Shown piece by piece: positions 1 through 7,154 of a DNA stretch of 7,935 nucleotides. The position numbers were made by a program, and so were the translations under genes. The notes beneath the pieces were generated by a model, which worked only from the letters and a program-made list of their open reading frames with translations, was not told the origin of the DNA and made no database searches. Source of the DNA: an uncultured Verrucomicrobiota bacterium (GTDB taxonomy: Bacteria > Verrucomicrobiota > Verrucomicrobiia > Palsa-1439); assembly GCA_903825695.1 (NCBI GenBank), contig CAIKBP010000125.1:1-7935 (forward strand), given 5' to 3'. Every line of letters starts with the position of its first letter. Within the stretch, counting starts at the first letter, position 1.

Positions 1-932
1 ACGCCAAGCAGGAACACCGGCAGAATGCCGAGCGCGCCGTAAATCTTGCTAAAGGTGACGACGCGCGACATGTACATGGTGTTCAATATGCTGTTGAGTT
101 GCCAAAGCGTCCCTCCAACGATGCCGCCGATCAGCGCGGCATGGAAACGGACGCGCGTGTTCGGCATCAGCCCATATAGCAGCCCGAACCCGATCCAGAG
201 GATGACAAACGGCGCCAGCACGATCAGAAACCTTTCCGAGCCTTGTAGGAAGGCGAGCTTGTCCGACCAATGGGAAAACTCCGCCGTGCCTGTGAACGCC
301 ACCGCGACGAGAATCATGAGCGGACCGAGCGTGATCCAAGTCCAATAGTACACGACCTGACGCCAGATCGAGCGGCCCTGCTGGACGCCCCAGATGTCGT
401 TGAACGTCTGTTCGATCGTCTGCAATAGTTGAATCGCCACCAGCACCAGCGCCAGCGTGCCCACCAATCCGAGCACACCAGCATCGATCCGTCCGATGAA
501 TGTCTGGATGGCCTCGACCGCCTGCTGGCGCGCCGCCGAAGTGATCACCACATGGCCAGCGGTCGCCGTCACGTTCGTTGCGTTGCCGACCGGCAGGTAC
601 TCGAGTTGCGGCGCGACCCTCTCGACCACCGCGTCCAGCACCTTCGGCACCACCGTTGCGCTCGATTCGCGCAGAAAACTCTTCGAAACGCTGAATACGA
701 CCACCAGCATCGGCACCAGCGCCAGCAACGTCGTGTAACACAGCGCCGCTGCGCGCACCGGACAACGGTTGTCGCGGAACCCGCAGAAAACCAAGTACAC
801 AAACTGCACTACTCTCCGCAGTTTATGCAGCAGGGGACTGACAACGCGACCTTCCCGGGGGAGTTCATCCAAAAGAAAGCCCCGGAGCCGGTGGAAGAAC
901 GCCAGGACCGCATTGAATTTCGGCTTCGGCAT
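1..932 (-). CDS. YihY/BrkB-family inner-membrane protein, C-terminus cut by window edge
   Basis: This reading frame stays open from an ATG at 932 to the left edge, giving 310 complete codons with the 3' end missing. An in-frame TAG lies only four codons upstream (942-944), so this ATG is the only plausible start. Family hallmarks are visible in order: a basic cytosolic N-terminus; RAAALCYTTLLALVP at about residues 60-74, the first membrane segment; EQTFNDIWGV at about 174-183; YGLMPNTRVRFHAALIGG at about 253-270; and SKIYGALGILPVFLLG at about 295-310. About five hydrophobic segments can be seen. The family was once called ribonuclease BN, but that assignment is generally regarded as wrong; its function is unsettled, and members are polytopic inner-membrane proteins. 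The gene follows the LysE-type gene by 45 bp on the same strand and is probably co-transcribed with the phospholipid genes. No strong Shine-Dalgarno is seen. Family assignment is confident; the role is not known. Confidence 0.9.
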   Translation of the reverse strand, partial: MPKPKFNAVLAFFHRLRGFLLDELPREGRVVSPLLHKLRRVVQFVYLVFCGFRDNRCPVRAAALCYTTLLALVPMLVVVFSVSKSFLRESSATVVPKVLDAVVERVAPQLEYLPVGNATNVTATAGHVVITSAARQQAVEAIQTFIGRIDAGVLGLVGTLALVLVAIQLLQTIEQTFNDIWGVQQGRSIWRQVVYYWTWITLGPLMILVAVAFTGTAEFSHWSDKLAFLQGSERFLIVLAPFVILWIGFGLLYGLMPNTRVRFHAALIGGIVGGTLWQLNSILNTMYMSRVVTFSKIYGALGILPVFLLG

Positions 933-977
933 GGCACCAGACTACGGCGGCGCAACGATCAAGTCAACCGCTGCAGT

Positions 978-1637
978 TCACGGGGCGAACAGCTTGTAGG
1001 CGAGCAACGCGGCGAACACCAGCAGCACCACACCGCACGCGCGCGTCAACAACAGCAGCGTCCGCGGATTGATCCGCCGGTGTGCCCGCGAGACAAACCA
1101 CGCCAACATAAAAAACCACAAGCTGCATCCCAGCAACACGCCGGCGCTGCACGCTGCGCGGTCGGCTGCCGCCGCTTGCACCCATTCCCGCGCGAACAAC
1201 ACAGCAGACAACGTCGCCCATAATACGACGAGCATCAGGTTGGATATCGTTAGCAGGAAACCGAGCAGGAAAGCACGCGGATGGTGCCAGCGTTCGTCCA
1301 CCTTTTCGGCAGTCGCCTCGCTGGCTTCGAGGGGCTTGGGCTTCAGCAGCAACGACCGGAGAGCGATGACGGCGATCACCACCACCGCCACCACCCGCAG
1401 CGCGTCGCGTATCATCGGTTTGTCCAGAATCGACGAGTGGCCGGCCAGCAACGCGGTCGCGTAAATCGTTTCCGCGCACGCCGCGCCGAGTCCGACGAGA
1501 AACGCCCGGGAGAATCCCCGGCGCAGGGCCTGGTTTATGACCGCGAGATTCACCGGGCCGACGGGAATCGAGACGACGAATCCACATGCGAACCCCGCCA
1601 CCAATGCCTCCGAGAATTGTGTCGCTGTGATTTCCAT
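978..1637 (-). CDS. LysE/RhtB-family amino-acid exporter-like membrane protein
   Basis: A 219-residue, six-segment hydrophobic protein, the usual size for LysE/RhtB exporters, which move amino acids or similar small metabolites out of the cell across the inner membrane. The N-terminal signature is clear: SIPVGPVNLAVINQALRRG at about residues 23-41, matching the family's PGP-N pattern, followed by a glycine-rich second helix (FLVGLGAACAETIYA, about 46-60). Membrane segments lie roughly at 10-33, 45-65, 78-98, 121-149, 162-185 and 194-215, with a charged loop at about 99-120. I chose the ATG at 1637, 14 bp after the pssA stop. An upstream start at 1706 would add 23 polar, Arg-rich residues and overlap pssA by 55 bp, which is unlikely. 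The substrate cannot be read from sequence. Its place between pssA and the YihY-family gene suggests co-transcription rather than a known shared pathway. Confidence 0.85.
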   Translation of the reverse strand: MEITATQFSEALVAGFACGFVVSIPVGPVNLAVINQALRRGFSRAFLVGLGAACAETIYATALLAGHSSILDKPMIRDALRVVAVVVIAVIALRSLLLKPKPLEASEATAEKVDERWHHPRAFLLGFLLTISNLMLVVLWATLSAVLFAREWVQAAAADRAACSAGVLLGCSLWFFMLAWFVSRAHRRINPRTLLLLTRACGVVLLVFAALLAYKLFAP

Positions 1638-1651
1638 CGCCAGGTCAGGCA

Positions 1652-2521
1652 CTATGACTGCAACTCGTCTTGTTCGTCCTCGTCCGACTCGATCTCTCGT
1701 TGCCACCGTTTACTGACCCACGGTCGCACCAATCCATACAACAGATACGCCACGAACAATACCGCCAGTGTCCATTCGAAGTGCGCCACGAACAGCAACG
1801 CCCCAATCACCACGATTGCCAGCACCGCCACCGAGCGAATGGGTGTCCAGTCTATGTACTTGAATGTCGGATACCGTACATTGCTGACCATCAGCCACGA
1901 CAAAAGAATCATCAACACCGGCAACGCAAACCGCCACCGCCCAGGCGCCCGATCTTGTTCCTGCAACGACATCATCAGCATCGTCACGCTCACCACAAGC
2001 GCCGCCGCCGACGGAATTGGGAAGCCGAGGAACTCTCCATTGCCCTTTGTGCCGGCCGCGCCGGCCAAGACGTTGAACCGTGCCAGCCGAATCCCGCCGC
2101 ACACCAAGTACACCGCCGCAACCATCCAGCCCGTCTTCACGAAATCAGGCAGAATGATCCGGTAGACCAAAAACGCTGGCGCCACGCCGAAACTCACCAT
2201 GTCCGCCAGCGAATCAAATTCGCGTCCGAACCGCGATTCCTTGTGCGCCAGCCGTGCCACCCGCCCATCGAAGAAATCAAACACGAACGCCAACAGGATC
2301 AACCGAATCGCGATCATAATCGGCTCGAAGCTGCCGCCCTGCTCGTACTTGAAGATCCATGTGAGTGCGAAGAACCCACATGCCATATTGCCCGCCGTCA
2401 ACAGGTTCGGCAGCGGGTAGATTCTGACCCTCTCGCCGTCTTTCTGCGACTCGGGTGTCTGACCTGTGGTCGCTTGGTTTTTACCGTTTTCTGGCAAGGA
2501 TTGTCTCGCCCCCTTTCGCAT
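1652..2521 (-). CDS. pssA: CDP-diacylglycerol-serine O-phosphatidyltransferase (phosphatidylserine synthase)
   Basis: Makes phosphatidylserine and CMP from CDP-diacylglycerol and L-serine at the inner membrane, the first committed step to PE. The protein has 289 residues. The CDP-alcohol phosphotransferase signature is complete: D82-x2-D85-G86-x2-A89-R90-x8-G99-x3-D103-x3-D107, the metal- and CDP-binding aspartates. Other features of the membrane-bound (type II) synthases are NLLTAGNMACG at about 39-49, IRLARFNV at about 144-151 and GFPIPSAA at about 167-174. Several membrane helices follow, and the tail is very acidic (about 276-287). The start at 2521 overlaps the end of psd by 41 bp and has GTGGG about 6 nt upstream. 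A TTG at 2497 would shorten the protein by eight residues and cannot be excluded. The first 30 residues are polar and probably not part of the enzyme core. Downstream partner psd supports the assignment. Confidence 0.94.
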   Translation of the reverse strand: MRKGARQSLPENGKNQATTGQTPESQKDGERVRIYPLPNLLTAGNMACGFFALTWIFKYEQGGSFEPIMIAIRLILLAFVFDFFDGRVARLAHKESRFGREFDSLADMVSFGVAPAFLVYRIILPDFVKTGWMVAAVYLVCGGIRLARFNVLAGAAGTKGNGEFLGFPIPSAAALVVSVTMLMMSLQEQDRAPGRWRFALPVLMILLSWLMVSNVRYPTFKYIDWTPIRSVAVLAIVVIGALLFVAHFEWTLAVLFVAYLLYGLVRPWVSKRWQREIESDEDEQDELQS

Positions 2522-3137
2522 GATCGCCCACTTTCACTGTCACCTCGACGCCCGGCGGCATGAATATCTCCACGCGCGACCCGAACCGGATCATCCCAAT
2601 CCGGTCGCCGCGCCCCAACTTCGCGCCCGATGCCGACCAGCCGACGATCCGTCGCGCAATCAGCCCCGCAATCTGCCGCACCGTTATGCGAAATCCGTCC
2701 GGTGACTCTATGCCGGCGATCCGGTTCTCATTTTCCTCTGAAACCCTCGGGTTGCGAGCATCGAAAAACTTGCCGGGAATGTATTTCACCAGTTTGATCT
2801 CACCCGCAATCGGCGCGCGTTGTACGTGCACATCGAACACCGACAGAAAAATCGCCACCATCTGCGCATCGCCTTTCAGGAAATTTGGTTCGATCGCAGT
2901 CTTGACCTCCACGATCCTGCCGTCAGCGGGTGCGACGATCGCTTGCGGGTCGGCGGGTGCCGTCCGCTCCGGGTCGCGGAAGAACGATACTGTAAACGAG
3001 AACAGCACTGCGAACGCGCCACCAACCATCCAGCCCCAAGCGCGTCCCGTCATCCCAGCCCAGAGGAAAACGACAGTCGGCACGGCCAAAACGAGTATTG
3101 GCCAACGTCCTTCCCACAAGGTGCGTGCAGTAAACAT
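2481..3137 (-). CDS. psd: Phosphatidylserine decarboxylase proenzyme, short (PSD-A-like) form
   Basis: Decarboxylates phosphatidylserine to PE. The family is made as a proenzyme that cuts itself before a serine, which becomes the pyruvoyl cofactor. From the ATG at 3137 the protein has 218 residues, fitting the short bacterial class rather than the roughly 300-residue E. coli type. Two N-terminal hydrophobic stretches (about 13-29 and 34-52) are followed by FFRDPER at about 52-58, APADGR with D72, DVHVQRAP with H104, and the processing site RFGSRVE with cleavage expected between G186 and S187. D72, H104 and S187 match the family's Asp/His/Ser processing triad. That leaves a beta chain of 186 residues and an alpha chain of about 32. 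A TTG start at 3215 would add 26 residues not seen in the family, so ATG is preferred; its Shine-Dalgarno is weak. The 3' end overlaps pssA by 41 bp, suggesting translational coupling of the two PE enzymes. Confidence 0.94.
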   Translation of the reverse strand: MFTARTLWEGRWPILVLAVPTVVFLWAGMTGRAWGWMVGGAFAVLFSFTVSFFRDPERTAPADPQAIVAPADGRIVEVKTAIEPNFLKGDAQMVAIFLSVFDVHVQRAPIAGEIKLVKYIPGKFFDARNPRVSEENENRIAGIESPDGFRITVRQIAGLIARRIVGWSASGAKLGRGDRIGMIRFGSRVEIFMPPGVEVTVKVGDHAKGGETILARKR

Positions 3138-3216
3138 AGGATAGCGCTGCAATCTTAGCCGAATAGTGTCGCTTGGGAAACGATTTTTTGAAGAGTGGCA
3201 TGCGCTCGTGGGCAAC

Positions 3217-4323
3217 CTATTTCGGCCCGACGATTTCCGCGAGTGTTTTCGCGGCGTATTCGGCCTGTTCCAACCTCAGTTCGGGGTACATCGGCAGACA
3301 TAGCACCCGTTCGCAAGCCCGTTCCGCCTGCGGCAGACTGCCGGGACGATAACCGAGGTTGGCATACGCTTTCTGGAGCGAGAGCGGCATCGGATAATGA
3401 ACCGCGGTCTGAACGCCGCGCGCCTCCAGTTCGGCGCGCACGGCGTCCCGATTGTCAACATACACAGCAAAGAGATGATAGACGCACTCGTCGTGTGGAT
3501 CATCGTGGGGCAGTTCCACGCGGGCATTGGCCAGATGTTTCCGATATTGTCGCCCCAATTCCTGCCGTTTCGCCGTCCATCCATCGAGTTGCTTCAGTTT
3601 GATGCGCAACACCGCGCCTTGAAAACCATCCATGCGATAGTTGTATCCAATGCGTTCATGCGTGTAACGGTGGGCAGCGCCGTGATCGCGGAGCGACCGG
3701 GCTAGTTGCGCCGTGTACTCGTCGTTGGTAGTCAACGCGCCGCCTTCGCCGTAACCGCCAAGATTTTTCGTCGGATAGAAACTGAATGCCGCAGCCAGAC
3801 CGAAGCCGCCGACTCGCTTTCCACGACACCTTGCGCCGTGTGCCTGACAGGCGTCCTCAATGACTGCAAGACGCTGCCGCGCCGCGACATCGAGGATTGC
3901 GTTCATGGCGGCAGGCCGACCGTAGAGATGCACCGGCATGATCGCCTTTGTTTTTGGGGTGATCGCCCGTGCTATCAGTTTGGGATCAATGTTTGCCGTG
4001 GCGGGATCAATATCGACGAACACCGGTTTTGCGCCTGTGTAGGAAATCGCCTCGGCAGTGGCGATAAACGTGTTTGGCGTGGTGATGACTTCGTCGCCGT
4101 TGCCGACGCCGGCAGCCAACAGCGCGACGTGCAAAGCGCTTGTGCCGGAGTTCAATGCCACGCAATGTTTAACCTCGCAGTAGGCGGCGAACTCCTTTTC
4201 GAATTGCGCAACCTCATCGCCAAGGATGAACGCCGCATTTTGGCAGACGCGATCCATGGCACCGAGGATTTCGTTTTTCAGCCCCGCGTACTGCGCCTTC
4301 AAATCAAAGTATGGAACCTTCAT
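3217..4323 (-). CDS. DegT/DnrJ/EryC1/StrS-family PLP-dependent aminotransferase
   Basis: A 368-residue fold-type I PLP enzyme of the family that usually aminates a keto-sugar nucleotide with glutamate or glutamine as donor, for lipopolysaccharide, capsule, glycan or secondary-metabolite sugars. Visible landmarks, numbered from the ATG at 4323: VPYFDLKAQY at 3-12, the typical family opening; NSGTSALH at 58-65, which binds the PLP phosphate; TPNTFIATAEA at about 82-92; IEDACQAHGA at 155-164, with D157 contacting the PLP ring nitrogen; SFYPTKNLGGYGEGG at 181-195, with K186 as the expected Schiff-base lysine; and HYPMPLSLQ near residue 310. An earlier start at 4422 would add 33 residues with no family match. 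It is first in a minus-strand run leading into psd and pssA, 79 bp upstream of psd. No sugar-nucleotide genes are in view, so the substrate cannot be named. No defect is seen. Confidence 0.92.
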   Translation of the reverse strand: MKVPYFDLKAQYAGLKNEILGAMDRVCQNAAFILGDEVAQFEKEFAAYCEVKHCVALNSGTSALHVALLAAGVGNGDEVITTPNTFIATAEAISYTGAKPVFVDIDPATANIDPKLIARAITPKTKAIMPVHLYGRPAAMNAILDVAARQRLAVIEDACQAHGARCRGKRVGGFGLAAAFSFYPTKNLGGYGEGGALTTNDEYTAQLARSLRDHGAAHRYTHERIGYNYRMDGFQGAVLRIKLKQLDGWTAKRQELGRQYRKHLANARVELPHDDPHDECVYHLFAVYVDNRDAVRAELEARGVQTAVHYPMPLSLQKAYANLGYRPGSLPQAERACERVLCLPMYPELRLEQAEYAAKTLAEIVGPK

Positions 4324-4443
4324 AAAGTGCACCACGGAATACACGAAAGCCGGCGCCGGGGAAACAAATTTCCGACGCGGCCCAACTTCCTCATGCCGCG
4401 GGCGCGCTCGCAAAGCCGTCAATGGATGTGTTACTTTTCAGCA
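4324..4443. promoter_or_regulatory. Divergent intergenic region between the aminotransferase gene and rsmB
   Basis: These 120 bp separate two divergently transcribed genes, so promoters for both the minus-strand operon and rsmB should lie here or within the gene ends. I could not fit a convincing -35/-10 pair on either strand. A TTGACG occurs on the minus strand at 4418-4423, but no TATAAT-like hexamer follows at the right spacing. A GC-rich palindrome (GCCGGCGCCGG) lies near 4350-4360. The role is inferred from gene layout only. Confidence 0.45.
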
Positions 4444-5715
4444 ATGAACGCGCGCGCTGTTGCTGTTGAACTGCTCAAGCGTTCGTTCCGTTCCAGCATG
4501 TTTGCAGACGAGTTGCTGGAGCAGGCACTGACAGCATCAAAGTTGAACAAGGTGGACCGCGCGCTGGCAATGGAGTTGTTCTATGGTTGCCTGCGCCAGC
4601 GTCTGGCATTGGAATTCTTGCGCGGGCAACTTATGCGCAAACCGCCGTGCGCGGGTATTGCGGTGTTGATCGACATCGGTCTTTACCAACTGTTCTTTCT
4701 GGAGAGAATCCCCGCGCACGCGGCTGTGCATGAGATGGTGGAGCTGGCCAAAAAGCGCGCCAGCCCTGCTCGGAGTGGGGCCAGCGCGGACGAGGCCGGA
4801 TTTGTCAACGCAGTGCTGCGGCGAGCGTCGCGAGAACGCGCGACCCTGTTGGCGTCGTTGCGCGCAAAACGGCAGACGGAACCGTGGATTTATTACTCGC
4901 ATCCGCGCTGGCTGTGGGAGCGGTGGACCGCGCGCTGGGGACGGGAACAAACCGAGGCGTTGTGCGAGTGGAACAACACGCCACCGCCGGTATATCTCAG
5001 AGTCAACTCGCTAAAGATCGCAGGCAGACCATCCGACGTTGCTGCTGAACCCACCAGGTTTCACCCGCTTGCTTGGAAGATCGCCAATGCCGCCGAAGTA
5101 TTCCGGACAAAATCGTGGGCGAACGGCGAGTTTTATGTCCAAGACCCGTCGACACTGCTGGCAGTTGACGTGCTCGACCCGCAACCGGATGAGTCGGTGC
5201 TGGACGCGTGCGCCGCGCCGGGCGGCAAAACGACCTACATTGCCCAGAAAATGCAGGATCGCGGGCGGATCGTCGCATCGGATTCATCGAGTTTTCGGCT
5301 CAAGCTGGTGGCGGAGAACTGCAAACGGCTTGGGGCAACGATTGTGGCGTGCAAACGCGCACGCGTGGATGATTTTCTCCATAACGCAGAATTCGATCGC
5401 GTGCTGGTAGACGCGCCGTGCTCTAACACGGGTGTTTTGCGTCGTCGCGCGGATTTGCGGTGGCGGATTGAAGAGAAAGAGATTACCCGGCTGGCGGCGT
5501 TACAAGAAAAGCTGCTGGCGACGGCGGCGCGGCTGACTCGTCCGGGCGGCATATTGGTGTACAGCACGTGCAGTCTGGAGCGCGAAGAAAACGAACGCGT
5601 CGTCGAGCGGTTTTCCGGGCAGCACCCGGAGTTCACGCTTGAGACGACGCGTTCGACATTCCCGCCGCGCGACGGCGTGGACGGCGCTTTCGTCGCCCGG
5701 TTCCGTCGGCGCTAA
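4444..5715 (+). CDS. rsmB: 16S rRNA (cytosine-967 C5)-methyltransferase RsmB
   Basis: Transfers a methyl group from S-adenosylmethionine to C5 of cytosine 967 (E. coli numbering) of 16S rRNA. The 423 residues match the usual length of about 430. The first ~140 residues form the NusB-like RNA-binding domain found in RsmB (VDRALAMELFYGCLRQR at about 37-53). The Rossmann methyltransferase domain has YVQDPSTLLA at about 231-240; the SAM-binding motif I, DACAAPGGKT, at 254-263; motif IV, DAPCSNTG, at 323-330 with C326, which resolves the enzyme-RNA adduct; and motif VI, YSTCSLEREENE, with C376 as nucleophile. The end, PPRDGVDGAFVARF, is also typical. I place the start at ATG 4444, where family similarity begins; an in-frame ATG at 4426 would add six residues. 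The frame stays open far upstream, but that stretch is antisense to the aminotransferase gene. No clear Shine-Dalgarno is seen. The stop lies 4 bp from that of the convergent Spy-like gene. Confidence 0.94.
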   Translation: MNARAVAVELLKRSFRSSMFADELLEQALTASKLNKVDRALAMELFYGCLRQRLALEFLRGQLMRKPPCAGIAVLIDIGLYQLFFLERIPAHAAVHEMVELAKKRASPARSGASADEAGFVNAVLRRASRERATLLASLRAKRQTEPWIYYSHPRWLWERWTARWGREQTEALCEWNNTPPPVYLRVNSLKIAGRPSDVAAEPTRFHPLAWKIANAAEVFRTKSWANGEFYVQDPSTLLAVDVLDPQPDESVLDACAAPGGKTTYIAQKMQDRGRIVASDSSSFRLKLVAENCKRLGATIVACKRARVDDFLHNAEFDRVLVDAPCSNTGVLRRRADLRWRIEEKEITRLAALQEKLLATAARLTRPGGILVYSTCSLEREENERVVERFSGQHPEFTLETTRSTFPPRDGVDGAFVARFRRR

Positions 5716-5719
5716 CGGT

Positions 5720-6256
5720 TTATTCTGCCGGCTTCGGTGCCGAAGGCGTTGCGGGCTTGGCTTCCGTGCTTGGAGCAGGGTTGGCCCGGCGCTGCCGCGC
5801 CTCTTCCAATGCCGAGGTGAGCTTCTGCTTCTGCTCGGTGGTTAGAGTGGCGCGAAGTTTATCCATGTACTTCTGCCGCAGTTCCATCGCTGGCGCGTTT
5901 AGCTCCTGCATCTTCTTGCGAGTTTCTTCCAACTTGGCGGTGTCACCGGCCTCGCGGGCGGCACTGGCTTCCTCTCTCAGTTTCTGTATGTTGGCTCCGA
6001 CGTCCTTGTGCGCGGTACGCCATTCGTCACGTTCTTTGGCGAATGCAGTTTCGAGGTCCTTCAACTTGGCTTTTTGATCGTCGGTCAAAGACAGTTCGTC
6101 GGCGATGCGCGGGGGCAAGAATCCGCCCGGCATACGGGCAGCGGGTCGTTCGCGCTGTGGGTACTGAGGCACATTGGTGGCATTCTGTTCTTGGGCGCGG
6201 ACGCCATTGGTGGCCAGCAGCGCAGCTGTGGCCACAGTAATAAACCAGCTTCTCAT
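5720..6256 (-). CDS. Spy/CpxP-like periplasmic LTxxQ protein
   Basis: A 178-residue exported protein. Residues 1-21 form a Sec signal peptide (Arg near the start, hydrophobic core at about 5-16), with likely signal peptidase cleavage at VRA|Q after A21. The mature part is almost wholly charged and helical, and carries two LTxxQ motifs, LTDDQ at 57-61 and LTTEQ at 138-142, spaced as in Spy/CpxP-type periplasmic chaperones and stress sensors. Between them lies a long Lys/Glu/Arg/Ala-rich helix or coiled coil (about 62-135). The tail from about 158 is Pro/Ala-rich and probably disordered. The start at 6256 is fixed by a strong AAGGAG and by the signal peptide; a longer frame opening at 6346 lacks both. 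No envelope-stress regulator is in view, so a stress role is inferred from family only. Its product could equally be a general LTxxQ-type helical protein without chaperone activity. Confidence 0.83.
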   Translation of the reverse strand: MRSWFITVATAALLATNGVRAQEQNATNVPQYPQRERPAARMPGGFLPPRIADELSLTDDQKAKLKDLETAFAKERDEWRTAHKDVGANIQKLREEASAAREAGDTAKLEETRKKMQELNAPAMELRQKYMDKLRATLTTEQKQKLTSALEEARQRRANPAPSTEAKPATPSAPKPAE

Positions 6257-6263
6257 CTTGATG

Positions 6264-6269
6264 CTCCTT
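6264..6269 (-). promoter_or_regulatory. Strong ribosome binding site of the Spy-like gene
   Basis: On the minus strand AAGGAG ends 7 nt before the ATG at 6256. This is a near-ideal Shine-Dalgarno and decides the start over the in-frame extension to 6346. It stands out because most genes in this window have weak or no recognisable sites. Confidence 0.85.
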
Positions 6270-6386
6270 TTTGTTGTTGGTTCTTGGCTAGGGGATCCAA
6301 AGCGATTCATACCTCGAGTTGTTCCCACCAGCGTTAGACAGCACAAATGCAGTTTTCGTTACAAAAAACTTCGAATTCTTCATCGC

Positions 6387-6403
6387 TCCGCGTTCACCGC
6401 GGA
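6387..6403 (-). terminator. Possible weak terminator hairpin after the exonuclease-like gene
   Basis: A perfect 6-bp inverted repeat (TCCGCG, 5-nt loop, CGCGGA) lies about 27 bp downstream of the stop at 6430. The nearest T-run on the minus strand (six Ts near 6362-6369) starts about 18 nt beyond the stem, further than a standard intrinsic terminator allows. It could be a rho-dependent end, a processing hairpin, or chance. Confidence 0.25.
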
Positions 6404-6429
6404 AAGCGCGCTTGTTGCTGCATCCTGCC

Positions 6430-6963
6430 TCACCACTTCACATTGGCGGTGCGTTTCTGGCCGGACCTGTCAACGTAGTAAACTTCGCCATGGCGTTGGC
6501 CGTGTTCGTGAAGTTCCTTTGTGATCTTCACATCGAAACAGCAGTACTCAGCAATCTGCATAAGCTTGCCTTCCTTCCACCACCGTAACGCTTGCAGACC
6601 ATCGGCGATTTTCGGCGCTTTGAGTGTTGCCTTGGCAACGGCGTCCAGCGACAAGCGAAAGCCTAGTTTATCTTCAAGGTCTTTCATCAAGTCCAATGTC
6701 GGCACGGCGCGCAAATCCAGTGGTGAATAGCCAGCCAACACTTCGTAATCGAAGTTTATGACGTTAAACCCCACGACGAGATCTGCGCGCATGAGTTGTT
6801 TGACAAGGTCATTGACGTGGGCTTCGTCGTAAATCCTGTATTGGCCGTCACCCGTGCTGAAGGTCACGCCGACCGACATCTTCATGTCGCGCTTCCTATC
6901 CCAGCCGCCTACATCGGCAGCGCTTCTTTGCGTCTCCAAATCGAAATAGACAATGTTTGGCAT
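6430..6963 (-). CDS. Stand-alone DEDDy-type 3'-5' exonuclease-like (RNase H fold) protein
   Basis: A 177-residue protein with the three exonuclease motifs of the DEDDy group. ExoI is YFDLET with D8 and E10. ExoII is VVGFNVINFDYEVL (about 63-76), with D72 as the second-metal aspartate. ExoIII is YCCFDVKIT, with Y140-x3-D144, giving the tyrosine version rather than the histidine one. The segment between, with DLMKDLEDKLGFRLSLDAVA at about 91-110, resembles the YprB-like RNase H-superfamily domains, some of which are fused to or encoded beside helicases. The fold and likely 3'-5' nuclease chemistry are well supported; whether it acts on DNA or RNA is not. The protein is little more than one domain plus a tail of about 20 residues. 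ATG 6963 is chosen because DLET follows at once; a TTG at 6987 would add eight residues. No Shine-Dalgarno is seen. No helicase or polymerase gene is next to it. Confidence 0.75.
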   Translation of the reverse strand: MPNIVYFDLETQRSAADVGGWDRKRDMKMSVGVTFSTGDGQYRIYDEAHVNDLVKQLMRADLVVGFNVINFDYEVLAGYSPLDLRAVPTLDLMKDLEDKLGFRLSLDAVAKATLKAPKIADGLQALRWWKEGKLMQIAEYCCFDVKITKELHEHGQRHGEVYYVDRSGQKRTANVKW

Positions 6964-7153
6964 GACTCGCGCGTGTTGTAACGGCAACCACTAGCCGCTG
7001 CAACGTAAAAACAGGTCGTGCTGGGTCTTGGCGGTATCCGTCTTTTGACGGGAAACGAGTCGCGCTGGACTCATTGACCAATCCGTGAGCTATCGCCAAC
7101 AGGCTTGTTCGTAGGGGCTGTTTTCTTTGGCTTGCGATAACTCGAGGAAAGAG
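6964..7153. other. Intergenic stretch upstream of the exonuclease-like gene, with small hairpins
   Basis: About 190 bp between the exonuclease start and the terminator of the next upstream gene. It should contain the exonuclease promoter, because an intrinsic terminator blocks read-through from the right. I found no clear -35/-10 pair. Two small perfect inverted repeats are present: CCGTC-TTTT-GACGG at 7038-7051, and GAGTC, 6-nt loop, GACTC just right of it at about 7057-7072. Neither is followed by a T-run. The minus-strand open frame across this stretch has no recognisable content. Confidence 0.4.
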
Positions 7154-7154
7154 C

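Noticed and set aside
49..765. Minus-strand open frame of 238 codons at the left edge
   Set aside because: It is low-complexity Ala/Gly/Arg-rich and lies in another frame of the YihY-family gene, whose protein shows clear family motifs and membrane segments.
1281..2563. Two plus-strand open frames of almost 300 codons each
   Set aside because: They are rich in His, Arg, Gln, Pro and Asn, have no domain, and lie antisense to lysE-like, pssA and psd coding frames that carry full catalytic or family motifs.
3138..3215. N-terminal extension of psd from a TTG at 3215
   Set aside because: The added 26 residues are polar and unlike the family; the short form is normally about 215 residues, matching the ATG at 3137.
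3706..4443. About 246 open codons in frame with and upstream of rsmB, suggesting a 669-residue fusion protein
   Set aside because: This stretch is exactly antisense to the aminotransferase gene, shows no domain, and RsmB similarity begins at the ATG at 4444. It reflects codon bias of the opposite strand.
6257..6346. N-terminal extension of the Spy-like protein
   Set aside because: It would bury the signal peptide and ignore the strong AAGGAG before 6256.
7038..7072. Two adjacent small hairpins as a riboswitch or terminator
   Set aside because: Stems are only 5 bp, no T-run follows on either strand, and no known riboswitch core was recognised.
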